Shown in pieces: positions 10,884-18,494 of a DNA stretch of 64,000 nt. Origin of the DNA: Pedobacter sp. ISL-64 (GTDB lineage: Bacteria; Bacteroidota; Bacteroidia; Sphingobacteriales; Sphingobacteriaceae); assembly GCF_018613605.1 (NCBI RefSeq), contig NZ_JAGGPU010000032.1, forward strand, positions 39,380-103,379, in the 5' to 3' direction. The notes under the pieces were generated by a model. It was not told the origin of the DNA and did no database searches. It worked only from the letters and a program-made list of their open reading frames with translations. How positions within the stretch are numbered: the first letter of the stretch is position 1; each line of letters starts with the position of its first letter. A program made the position numbers and the translations under genes.

Positions 10884-11593
10884 AATCTATTATATTCACA
10901 CATAAAGGTAAAAGAGAAATAAATCAAGATTACATCTTGGTTCGAAATCTTGATCCTGAAACTTTTCTATTCATTGTGGCCGACGGGATGGGCGGATATG
11001 AGCAAGGTGAAAGAGCTGCACGGTTAGTATCAGAAAACATACTTACTTACCTATCATCAGCTCATGACATCAATCCAAATCATATTCAGAAAGCAATAAA
11101 TAAAGCAAATCTGGCAATACGGCAATTCAAGGAAAAAACAGGGATAAAGCTGGGAACAACTGTTGGTGGTGCAATAGTCACATCAAAAGAGGCCTTGTGT
11201 TTTTGGGTTGGAGATGTAAAGATTTTTCATTTCAAAAATAATATACTCCAAAAAGAGTCTCATTCACATACTCTTATGAATGAGGTCATTGATAAAGGAT
11301 CTATCGTCAATTCCGAACAGATAAATAAATACAAGCATGTTGTGACTCGATCAGTTCAGGGAGAAGTTGACCGTTCACAAATAGATTTTTTCAAGGTAGG
11401 CTTGGTTGAAGATAAAGATGTATTCTTAATTTGCTCTGATGGAGTTAGTGACATTTTTAGTGGTATCCAAATTCAACAAATTTTAGACAGTACTAAATCA
11501 AATGTTGAAGCAATGAATATCATTGAAAAGCGCTTACTTGAAGAGGCTAAAGATAATTTCTCCTTAATATTAACAAATTTTAATCGAGCTTAG
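10880..11593 (+). CDS. PP2C-family Ser/Thr protein phosphatase
   Basis: Metal-dependent protein phosphatase of 237 residues, about the length of a bare PP2C domain. Visible motifs: REINQD (D17), VADGMGG (D35-G39), LGTTVGGAIV, WVGDVKIF and ICSDGVSD, which together supply the metal-binding aspartates. It has no transmembrane segment, so it should act in the cytoplasm. The start ATG overlaps the stop of the HerA-like gene (ATGA), and an AGGAGG stands 5 bases before it, one of few strong Shine-Dalgarno sequences here. Its obvious partner is the kinase three genes upstream: it could reset phosphorylation of the defence complex (inference). I do not recall a PP2C among the described core MADS genes. 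Confidence 0.92.
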   Translation: MKSIIFTHKGKREINQDYILVRNLDPETFLFIVADGMGGYEQGERAARLVSENILTYLSSAHDINPNHIQKAINKANLAIRQFKEKTGIKLGTTVGGAIVTSKEALCFWVGDVKIFHFKNNILQKESHSHTLMNEVIDKGSIVNSEQINKYKHVVTRSVQGEVDRSQIDFFKVGLVEDKDVFLICSDGVSDIFSGIQIQQILDSTKSNVEAMNIIEKRLLEEAKDNFSLILTNFNRA

Positions 11594-11648
11594 TGATGGA
11601 TTTTTTGCTTTATAAATCGCATTGCATATACAAACAAACTACTTAAAT

Positions 11649-14600
11649 ATGAGTGATGCTCCACAAAAAAGTGCAGTTGATATAGCGCTTGACGAAGATA
11701 GAAAAAAAAGCGAAATAAAGGCCATTCTACAGGATCTCGAAAGACTTAAAACCGTTCCAATAGAACGCAAACGGAGATGGATCTGGGAACTTTTGCAAAA
11801 TGCCAAGGATTGTGCTAGCAAACACGGAACTAAAGAAGAAAGGACAGTGAACATAGAAGTGTCACTTGACAAAAGCACGCTCAGCTTTGCGCACGATGGA
11901 ATTCCATTTACTTTGAACGATTTATTAGCTTTAGTAAGAAGAACCAGTACAAAAGCTTTCGATAACTCAGATGATAATACCGGTAAATTCGGAACAGGTT
12001 TTGTAACCACACACGCTCTCAACAGATTGGCTACTGTTTCAGGCATGTTACAAGCTCGAAATGGTCTAAAAAATTTTATAATTCCAGTTGACAGACGAGC
12101 TGATAGTTTCAATGAATTAGAAATTGCGCTCAATGAGGTATTCGATATTATCAATACATTCTATGAGGGAGTCAGTGATAATATTGGGAACAAAACACTA
12201 ACTACTTATAGCTACATACTTGATGATGATAGTTATGATCTCGCATTAAAAAGCATTAAAGATTTCATTAAAAACCTACCTTTTGCACTCTTGATCAATT
12301 CAACGGATGAAAAATCTGGGATAGGAACTATCGCTATTACTCTCGATCAGGAAAAAACAATATACTCTCTATCGTCACCAAAAGAAATATTTCCAGGGGT
12401 ATTATTTTCCGAACTAAATGGAAAAAACAAAGCTAATAATGAATCCTATCAAGAAGGTCTTATTCACTATAGTAATGACGATTTAACGATTGCGGTACCT
12501 GCAATTTATAGAAATGAAATCTGGGAAGTACAGAAGATAGAAAAGGAAATTAAGCTATTTAAAGATTTCCCTCTTGTAGGTACTGAAACTTGGCATATTC
12601 CTTTTCTTCTACAATCAGCAAAATTCCAACCATCAGAGCCAAGAGATGGTGTTAGGACTTTTAAAGACAATGAAGATCGTGTAGATCCGACAGCTGATAC
12701 TAATAGAAATATCTTTCTTAGTTACAAGATGGCTTCAACTAACTTTTTTACAATTCTGCAATCTTCGGGAGTAAAGTGTCTACATCTTCTTACTGAAAGC
12801 GGATTGCCTGAAGAAAAGATAGAATATACATCTACGCATTGGTATACCATTAGCATTCAAAAACCATTAAGGGAATTTTTCGGTAAACATCCTCTTATAA
12901 TAACCGCCTCAGGCAAACCAATCGCCCTCTCATTGGCGAAAATTCCAAGAATTTTCCCTATTGAGGCCGATAACCTAGAATTCTACCAAATAGGGGTCAA
13001 ACTTTTCCAAGACCAATTTCCTGATAAAAATACTTTTTTGGATTGGCAACGGATTGTGTCTCAAGATTCCGAAAATTGGGAGACAACTATAACCTTTACT
13101 GAAGAAGATCTTCTGAAATCTATCATAGTGTCAAGTGGCCTGGATAGCTTGGAACTCGGTAAGGATGAGACTAAGATAAATTGGTTAAACAAACTTATCA
13201 ATTTTTTGCATAGAATAGGAAGGCACGACCTAACAGAAGGTTACGCAATATATCCTAATACGAAGGGAGATCTTCTTAAAAAAGAGGCTTTACGTAAAGA
13301 TAATGTATTAAGTGATAAATTAAAAGAAGTTGGCGATAAGCTTGGACAAAAAATTTATGATGTTTTAATTCACTCAGATATTGAGCAATTAGATGGAATC
13401 GATGTATTTGATATCAAAGCATTTTACTATGGTGTTAATACTTTCATTGGAGGGCTCATTCCAGCTACAGAATACCTTGAAAAATTCCAAGCAGTTTTTG
13501 AACTGGTCAGTATGTTCCCTAATGATCTTTCTAGAGAAAGAATTAGATGGTTTAATCATATTGGCCAATTACTCCCTAAATTTATTCCTGAAAAGCAACA
13601 TGTGAGAGATATGGAAGACTTCAGTTTTGGCTCGGCCGAATTTGCGTCAATAAAATATGTTTGCTGGCTGATTGAAAATAGCCTAACCTTTAAAGAATTT
13701 GCGAATACTTATTTTGAGAGTGATGAGCATTCGGCATATAAGTGGTTGAATACGATGATCGAAATTCTCTTTCGGACTACAGATTATCAAACGCTTCTTA
13801 CTACAAACGCTGTCATCCCCATGCAAAGTGGAACTTTCAGAAAGCTAGAAGCCAACATTTTTAGAGAGGATAAAAAAGCATTTTTCGATCCATTATTAAA
13901 GGAACTTTACACAACTTACACAGGAAAAGGAGATGCTAAAAATATATTAATCGCGAGGGAAATCACAGTTGAAACGCTTCCTTGGGCAACAGCAGAATTG
14001 CTTGCCAAGCCTATAGATGAACTATTCATTACACCCGATATCCAAAAGAATGTTGAATCCGGAAATTCATTAAATCCCCTTTTTCATAGCTTAAATGACT
14101 GGTTTGGAGACGATGAAGTTGAACGCGGGATGCTATTCCCACATTTCAGGAAGGAAAGACCTGTGTTATATGTAAAAGCTTTCGGCCCTGAAATCAGCAA
14201 AATGGTAATGGCTTTATCAAAAATCGATAAAACACCAGAAGAAATCCAAGCGCTGGCTGAACTCGATATGTCTGCATCTGAATTGAATGTTTTAATTGAA
14301 GCATCAAGAATGGTTGGAGGTGCACAAAAGCTATTAATTGTGGCAAACGAGATCCAAGAGGCTGCTAGGCAAGCTGAATGGAGAAAAGCTGTAGGTGATG
14401 CAGCTGAAAACGCTTTTGTTGCGGCAATTGAAAATATCAAAGCGTTAAATATAACTAATCCAGATAATGGATATGATTTCGAGATTTTACATAGCGGAAA
14501 TGATCCTTACTTGCTGGAGATAAAAAGTACAGTGGAACATAACGAAACTGTTAAGATGTCTGGAACGCAGGGACGAGCAGCTAAAAATTATAAAGAAAGA

Positions 14601-14909
14601 TACGCTCTATGTGTTTTATTGCGGGAGCAACATGATACTGTTGTCGATAAAGAATACTTTATAGCAAACGCAAAGTTTATTCTTAAAATAGGTGAAATAA
14701 TCGAATCAAAAGTAGACGGCATGGAAAATAGCTTAGCCACAATCGGAACATATAATATTGGTGAAGTTCAAACTAGACTTGACAATAACAATTACAGTGT
14801 AAATGTCAGTAGATCTACATGGAAAAGCTTTTTGACTTTTCAAGAATTTATTACGTTCTTAGAAAACGAATATTTCAAAATTAGTAAAAAGGACAATATA
14901 GAACTCTAA
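11649..14909 (+). CDS. GHKL (Hsp90/sacsin-type) ATPase with C-terminal DUF3883-like nuclease domain
   Basis: A large cytoplasmic protein of 1086 residues. The N-terminus has a Bergerat ATP-binding fold: ELLQNAKD with N51, AHDGIPF with D83, and GKFGTGF near residue 115, as in sacsin and other Hsp90-like defence proteins. The middle is unrecognised. Near the C-terminus NGYDFEIL (D943) and LLEIKST (E957, K959) give the D...ExK core of a DUF3883/PD-(D/E)XK endonuclease-like domain. I chose the ATG at 11649; a longer frame from TTG at 11622 is less likely. A 55-bp gap after the phosphatase suggests the same transcript. It is probably a nuclease effector or sensor for the defence locus, or a stand-alone system carried beside it. 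Confidence 0.85.
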   Translation: MSDAPQKSAVDIALDEDRKKSEIKAILQDLERLKTVPIERKRRWIWELLQNAKDCASKHGTKEERTVNIEVSLDKSTLSFAHDGIPFTLNDLLALVRRTSTKAFDNSDDNTGKFGTGFVTTHALNRLATVSGMLQARNGLKNFIIPVDRRADSFNELEIALNEVFDIINTFYEGVSDNIGNKTLTTYSYILDDDSYDLALKSIKDFIKNLPFALLINSTDEKSGIGTIAITLDQEKTIYSLSSPKEIFPGVLFSELNGKNKANNESYQEGLIHYSNDDLTIAVPAIYRNEIWEVQKIEKEIKLFKDFPLVGTETWHIPFLLQSAKFQPSEPRDGVRTFKDNEDRVDPTADTNRNIFLSYKMASTNFFTILQSSGVKCLHLLTESGLPEEKIEYTSTHWYTISIQKPLREFFGKHPLIITASGKPIALSLAKIPRIFPIEADNLEFYQIGVKLFQDQFPDKNTFLDWQRIVSQDSENWETTITFTEEDLLKSIIVSSGLDSLELGKDETKINWLNKLINFLHRIGRHDLTEGYAIYPNTKGDLLKKEALRKDNVLSDKLKEVGDKLGQKIYDVLIHSDIEQLDGIDVFDIKAFYYGVNTFIGGLIPATEYLEKFQAVFELVSMFPNDLSRERIRWFNHIGQLLPKFIPEKQHVRDMEDFSFGSAEFASIKYVCWLIENSLTFKEFANTYFESDEHSAYKWLNTMIEILFRTTDYQTLLTTNAVIPMQSGTFRKLEANIFREDKKAFFDPLLKELYTTYTGKGDAKNILIAREITVETLPWATAELLAKPIDELFITPDIQKNVESGNSLNPLFHSLNDWFGDDEVERGMLFPHFRKERPVLYVKAFGPEISKMVMALSKIDKTPEEIQALAELDMSASELNVLIEASRMVGGAQKLLIVANEIQEAARQAEWRKAVGDAAENAFVAAIENIKALNITNPDNGYDFEILHSGNDPYLLEIKSTVEHNETVKMSGTQGRAAKNYKERYALCVLLREQHDTVVDKEYFIANAKFILKIGEIIESKVDGMENSLATIGTYNIGEVQTRLDNNNYSVNVSRSTWKSFLTFQEFITFLENEYFKISKKDNIEL

Positions 14910-15009
14910 TACTTGTGAAAAAAGAAATACTAGCGATACTTTGCACAGGAGAAGGATATTATAACTTGAAGGTTAATCGTAAAACAAGTTATTTTTAAAA
15001 ATTTCTATC

Positions 15010-15078
15010 TAATTTTCAAGCTGTCAAAAAACGTCAAAATTGGAATTAGGTGTTCGACTGTGATCCCTCTTCAGCCAC
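15010..15078 (+). repeat. Copy A of a 69-bp direct repeat (possible attachment site)
   Basis: First of three related copies in the window, located 100 bp after the last defence gene. The most conserved stretch is TCGACTGTGATCCCTC, identical in all three, preceded by GTCAAAATTGG and an A/T-rich block starting TAATTTT. The copies lie at the ends of successive gene modules, as expected of att-like junctions left by serial site-specific insertion (inference). No recombinase gene is visible. Confidence 0.7.
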
Positions 15079-15112
15079 AAAAACCTGAAAATGATGATTT
15101 TGAGGTTTTTTT
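15079..15112 (+). terminator. Rho-independent terminator after the defence operon
   Basis: AAAACCTGAAAAT, loop GATG, then ATTTTGAGGTTTT and more T residues: a hairpin with one mismatch followed by a T tract, directly after repeat copy A. It should end transcription of the plus-strand defence genes. Confidence 0.65.
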
Positions 15113-15410
15113 ATAATGTAATTCATTGATTTACAATTATTTAATTATTATACTGATGAAAATCAAAAAAAATATTAAAATTAAACTTATTGATTATTAG
15201 ATAGTTAAAATTAAATTTTAGCAAATGGCTGTAGGGGTGTCCAACACTTTTTATGAAAATTTTAATCGATTTGTAAGAGCGAGGAAAACGTCTCCGTAAC
15301 AAAGTTTTCATTAAATTTGTGCGTCCGTGCTTTGATTGAGCTGTAGTGCTGAAAAGCCACGCCCTCGCAAAACCGCGGCACGTTAGCGGTAATGTTAAAA
15401 CGACAACAAC
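15113..15410. other. A/T-rich leader and left cassette boundary
   Basis: No convincing gene. Up to about 15260 the sequence is very A/T-rich and could hold the promoter of the AraC gene. From ~15290 it turns G/C-rich and ends in CGCAAAAC (15366-15373) and GTTAGCGGTA (15382-15391). These two blocks reappear in inverted order after the VOC gene at 16252-16273, so this is the left boundary of a small mobile unit. Confidence 0.5.
15366..15391 (+). repeat. Left inverted boundary repeat of the AraC/VOC cassette
   Basis: CGCAAAAC, 8 spacer bases, then GTTAGCGGTA. The exact reverse complement of both blocks, with a shorter spacer, lies at 16252-16273. GTTAGC recalls the GTTRRRY core of integron attC sites but departs from it at one base. 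Confidence 0.6.
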
Positions 15411-15803
15411 ATGACATTTTATCAACAGGAAATAGACCGAATTAAGAAAATTTGTTATTCAAACGAAAGACAATTAGACGCTGTTATCAAAACGAGAAAC
15501 TATATTAATCACAACTTTAACAACGAAGTGAATTTGATTTTATTAGCCAATATAGGATTTGCTTCAAAATTTCATTTGCTCCGACTTTTCAAAAAGTATT
15601 ATGGTCAAACACCAAAACAATATTTAATTGATAAACGCATTCAACAGGCAAAACAGCTCCTGAAAAATGGAATTAATGTAACTGAAACGTGCTTTGACGT
15701 CGGGTTCGACAGCCCCAGTTCATTTAGTACGTTGTTCAAATCTCGTGTTGGTCTGACACCGATTGAATTTCAAAAAAGAGCAACTTTCACAAAGTCGGTT
15801 TAA
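15411..15803 (+). CDS. Short AraC-family transcription regulator
   Basis: DNA-binding regulator of 130 residues, made almost only of the AraC double helix-turn-helix (from ~27 to 125): the first HTH around LLANIGFASKFHLLRLFKKYYG, where KFHLLRLFKK is the recognition helix, then the second around VTETCFDVGFDSPSSFS ending in the classic GLTPIEFQK. It lacks the usual effector-binding domain, so any signal must come from another protein. It lies 46 bp before a VOC-family gene it probably controls, and both lie between inverted boundary repeats. Confidence 0.88.
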   Translation: MTFYQQEIDRIKKICYSNERQLDAVIKTRNYINHNFNNEVNLILLANIGFASKFHLLRLFKKYYGQTPKQYLIDKRIQQAKQLLKNGINVTETCFDVGFDSPSSFSTLFKSRVGLTPIEFQKRATFTKSV

Positions 15804-15849
15804 TTCCTATTTTGAAATTTTGTAGCCTAATCATAAATGAATAAACAAA

Positions 15850-16245
15850 ATGAAAATAAAAGTAATTAGTGTTCCAGTCCAAAACCAAGAAAAAGCATTG
15901 CAGTTCTACACTGAAAAATTGGGCTTCGTTAAAAAAGTTGACGTGCCAGTGGGCGAAGGCGACAGATGGCTAACTGTGGTAAGCAAGGATGAACCTGATG
16001 GACCAGAGGTATTGTTAGAACCATCACCCAACCATTTAGTAGAGGCCAAAACGTATCAAAAAGCGCTTTTTGACAAAGGCATTCCTTACACCCAATTCAA
16101 TGTTGACAACGCTCAACAAGAATATGAGCGACTTGTAAGTATTGGAGTGGAATTTAGCGTAAAACCAACAGCAATGGGGACAGTAAAAATTGCTGTTTTC
16201 AATGATACTTGTGGAAACAACATTCAAATTATAGAAATGCTTTAA
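15850..16245 (+). CDS. VOC (glyoxalase/bleomycin-resistance/dioxygenase) family protein
   Basis: A 131-residue single-module vicinal-oxygen-chelate protein: VISVPVQNQEKALQFYTEKL at the start gives the first beta-alpha-beta unit, and VAFNDTCGNNIQIIE-type residues near the end (VFNDTCGNNIQI) carry the typical metal-ligand glutamate. Small VOC proteins act as dimers in detoxification or antibiotic binding; the substrate cannot be told. It stands behind the short AraC regulator in the same cassette, a common pairing for acquired resistance genes. Confidence 0.88.
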   Translation: MKIKVISVPVQNQEKALQFYTEKLGFVKKVDVPVGEGDRWLTVVSKDEPDGPEVLLEPSPNHLVEAKTYQKALFDKGIPYTQFNVDNAQQEYERLVSIGVEFSVKPTAMGTVKIAVFNDTCGNNIQIIEML

Positions 16246-16251
16246 AAAAAC

Positions 16252-16310
16252 TACCGCTAACTGCAGTTTTGCGTCAGGCGGGCGAAGTGCTTCGTTTGAC
16301 GCTTTTTGCG
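16252..16310 (+). terminator. Right cassette boundary with strong hairpin terminator
   Basis: TACCGCTAAC (16252-16261) and GTTTTGCG (16266-16273) are the inverse of the left boundary blocks. Overlapping them, GCGTCA (16271-16276) pairs with TGACGC (16297-16302) around an inner CGAAG/CTTCG stem, followed by TTTTT. This folds like a terminator and also like the single-strand hairpins used by cassette-type recombination. Confidence 0.65.
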
Positions 16311-16660
16311 AATATTTAAGCTTGGTTCTTCGCTTCACCGTTATTGTTGTAAACCCGCACGAACACAAAGCCTCGGCCCGTTGACTCCTATAAACTGGAA
16401 AGAGAGATTTACTGCCCAACCCATTTATATGCTTAATTCTGATGCCTTACTGGGTATTGAGCCGCTCTTAAGCAGGTTGCTTGTACCTGCGTAGATTATG
16501 ATTTACCTCCACTAATGGTTCCAACGGAAATATTTAAGATCGAATCCTGATAAAAAAGTAACCGACAATTTGGCTCATCTGATTAATTATGATTGGATAA
16601 TAGCCAGATAAACAAAGGTTAATCAGCTCAAGCATCTGTAAGATTCCGTTTTACCACTCA
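16311..16660. other. Non-coding stretch, possible remnant
   Basis: About 350 bases with no supported gene. An open frame ending at 16494 has no recognisable protein features and lies over boundary DNA; I treat it as chance. The stretch separates the cassette end from repeat copy B. Confidence 0.4.
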
Positions 16661-16728
16661 TAAATTTAGATTTTGAAAAAAGGTTAAAATTGGTATTAAG
16701 TGCTCGACTGTGATCCCTCCCAGTCTAC
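16661..16728 (+). repeat. Copy B of the 69-bp direct repeat
   Basis: 68 bases aligned to copies A and C; begins TAAATTTAG, contains GTTAAAATTGGTATTAAG and the invariant TCGACTGTGATCCCTC. It lies 1.65 kb after copy A, so A to B encloses exactly the AraC/VOC module. Confidence 0.7.
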
Positions 16729-16873
16729 CGCTTCACGAAAAACGTTGTAAATCAACTCTTTACTTATTTAAGTCATGTCGCATTGTCAAACCTTACATTT
16801 TAATAAAAGCATCATTAGGCTTCAGCCATATCTTCATCCCAGAGCAAGCGATAATCTTTTGAGCTTCGATCGT

Positions 16874-16939
16874 AAATAAATAAGTATTTATTTGCGCAAG
16901 TAAATACTTGCGCTTATATTTGCAAGCATATACTTGCGC
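16874..16939 (+). promoter_or_regulatory. Three tandem palindromic operators before the ArsR gene
   Basis: Three 9-2-9 dyads in a row: AAATAAATA/TATTTATTT (16874-16893), GCGCAAGTA/TACTTGCGC (16894-16913), and the looser TTGCAAGCA/TACTTGCGC (16920-16939). The first two have perfect arms. They abut the ATG at 16946, so binding there would block transcription; autorepression by the ArsR protein is the natural reading. Confidence 0.7.
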
Positions 16940-16945
16940 ATTATT

Positions 16946-17281
16946 ATGGAAACAAGAAGAGATGTATTTCAGGCGATTGCCGACCCTACCCGAAGGAATA
17001 TCATAGGCATGCTATCCAAAGAGCCTTTAAATGTTAATGCGATTGCCGAAAAGTTCGACATGACCAGGCAAGCCATTTCTCTCCATGTAAAGATCCTGGA
17101 AGACTGTGGATTAGTTTCCATTGACCAGCGTGGAAGAGAAAGATTTTGCGAGGCAAAATTAGACCAGTTAAATGAAGTGAGCCATTGGATTGAAGAATCA
17201 CGAAAGCAATGGAATTCCCGATTTGACAGGTTAGACAACTATTTAAGAGAAATTAAAGCTAAAAATAATGGAAAAAAGTAA
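16946..17281 (+). CDS. ArsR/SmtB-family transcriptional regulator
   Basis: A 111-residue winged-helix repressor: VFQAIADPTRRNIIGMLS at the start and FDMTRQAISLHVKILEDCGL as the recognition helix region, then the basic wing. It has no cysteine/histidine metal cluster, so it belongs to the metal-independent group usually paired with SRPBCC genes. I start at the ATG 16946; a TTG at 16934 lies inside the third operator and is unlikely. It overlaps the next gene by 14 bp; three genes form one operon. Confidence 0.92.
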   Translation: METRRDVFQAIADPTRRNIIGMLSKEPLNVNAIAEKFDMTRQAISLHVKILEDCGLVSIDQRGRERFCEAKLDQLNEVSHWIEESRKQWNSRFDRLDNYLREIKAKNNGKK

Positions 17282-17756
17282 TGAATTATTAATCACCCAT
17301 CTGTTTGATGCACCACAAGAGTTGGTTTTTAACGCATGGACAGACCCTGAAAAACTTCAACATTGGTATGCCCCAAGTGGTTGTACCATTGATTTTAAAT
17401 GGATTAATGCAGTACAAGGCGGTGGGTTTCATTCCTGTATTCACGATCCTGTACATGGCGACTGTTGGATCATCGGAGATTATCTCGAGGCTAAATTTCC
17501 TGAAAAACTAGTGCTCACTATGACTCTTTCTAACGAACGGGGTGATACTGTAAATGCTGGAGCATCTTCAAAACCAGAAGATTGGCCACAAACTATTATC
17601 ACAACAGTTACATTCGAGCCAGTCGGAAATCAAACTAAACTCACACTTCACCAAACGGTAGATGAAGTCCAGGCAAAAAACACTGGGGCTTATCAAAGTT
17701 GGTTTAGCATGTTTGATCGCTTGCAAATTATATTAACTCAAAAAATAATCTTATGA
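17268..17756 (+). CDS. SRPBCC (AHSA1-like) domain protein
   Basis: A 162-residue single-domain START/SRPBCC protein: the opening THLFDAPQELVFNAWTDPE and following LQHWYAPSGC are the hallmark of the AHSA1-like group, a helix-grip fold that binds small hydrophobic ligands. Overlaps the ArsR gene upstream and the second SRPBCC gene downstream (ATGA), so the three are co-translated. ArsR-SRPBCC operons are widespread; the ligand is unknown. Confidence 0.9.
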   Translation: MEKSNELLITHLFDAPQELVFNAWTDPEKLQHWYAPSGCTIDFKWINAVQGGGFHSCIHDPVHGDCWIIGDYLEAKFPEKLVLTMTLSNERGDTVNAGASSKPEDWPQTIITTVTFEPVGNQTKLTLHQTVDEVQAKNTGAYQSWFSMFDRLQIILTQKIIL

Positions 17757-18253
17757 AAAACGAAACTTTAATTATTACGAGAACTTTCGATGCTCCTCGG
17801 GAATTGGTATTTAACGCTTTTAGCAATGTCGAAGCTTTAAATGCTTGGTGGGGCCCTGTGCAAATGAAAAACACGGTCATCAGCTTAGATTTTAAAGTAG
17901 GTGGAATCTTCCATTATAAGATGGAAGGACATGGCCAAATAAATTATGCCAGGTTTTTGTTTACTGAAATTAATCCCTTTTCTAAATTAGTTTTTAAGCT
18001 TGCATTTGTTGATGAAGAACTAAACATTATTCCACCCCCTTTCCCGATTAAATTCCCAATGGAAATTCTTTATGATTTTAACTTTAGTGAAACCAACAAA
18101 AAAACCACATTGACGATGACCGCAATACCTGTGAATGGAACAGCCGAAGAAATCGAAGGCTTTATCGGATTGAACGATAGTATGCAACAAGGTTTTGGCG
18201 CTTCGCTAAATAATTTGGAAACTTATCTGAGCAACATGAGTACCCATCCATAA
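17753..18253 (+). CDS. Second SRPBCC (AHSA1-like) domain protein
   Basis: A 166-residue paralogue of its neighbour: TRTFDAPRELVFNAFSNVE then LNAWWGPVQMK, and a late TLTMTAIPVNGTAEE strand segment. Same small-ligand-binding fold is expected. Start overlaps the previous stop by 4 bp. It is the last gene before repeat copy C, so the ArsR-SRPBCC-SRPBCC operon fills the B-to-C interval. Confidence 0.9.
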   Translation: MKNETLIITRTFDAPRELVFNAFSNVEALNAWWGPVQMKNTVISLDFKVGGIFHYKMEGHGQINYARFLFTEINPFSKLVFKLAFVDEELNIIPPPFPIKFPMEILYDFNFSETNKKTTLTMTAIPVNGTAEEIEGFIGLNDSMQQGFGASLNNLETYLSNMSTHP

Positions 18254-18387
18254 AACTGAGAGATAACCGGTACAACGAGATTACCTGCCAATAAAAATGC
18301 AATAGATATTCAATTGAGAAATATAGATTATTGTGCAGCAGGGATACATTATTCCCTTATTGCAGATTAAACCTTTTACTGATTATT

Positions 18388-18456
18388 TAAATTTAAGACT
18401 ATCAAAGAAGGTCAAAATAGGTATCAAGTGTTCGACTGTGATCCCTCTCAGTCCAC
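18388..18456 (+). repeat. Copy C of the 69-bp direct repeat
   Basis: Begins TAAATTTAAG and contains GTCAAAATAGGTATCAAG and TCGACTGTGATCCCTC. Lies 1.73 kb after copy B and, like copy A, runs straight into a terminator hairpin. It marks the right end of the module chain seen here. Confidence 0.7.
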
Positions 18457-18462
18457 TTAACG

Positions 18463-18494
18463 ATTAAAGCGCTGTCAATCAGCGCTTTAATTTT
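18463..18494 (+). terminator. Terminator hairpin after repeat copy C
   Basis: ATTAAAGCGCTG (18463-18474), loop TCAAT, then CAGCGCTTTAAT (18480-18491) and TTT: a perfect 12-bp stem with a short T run. Should end the SRPBCC operon. Confidence 0.75.

Noticed and set aside
1..14909. Phosphorothioation-dependent DptFGH restriction system
   Set aside because: The trio is similar in kind, but the kinase/NERD fusion and the absence of any dndBCDE gene in the window fit MADS better; cannot be excluded without the left flank.
14915..14998. 27-codon GTG-started frame just after the defence genes
   Set aside because: Too short and featureless to support; reads like ordinary 3' sequence.
15141..15425. 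Minus-strand frame over the left cassette boundary
   Set aside because: Covers boundary repeat and A/T-rich promoter sequence; no protein signature.
16306..16494. 62-codon plus-strand frame after the VOC cassette
   Set aside because: Begins in the boundary hairpin and has no recognisable domain; treated as remnant DNA.
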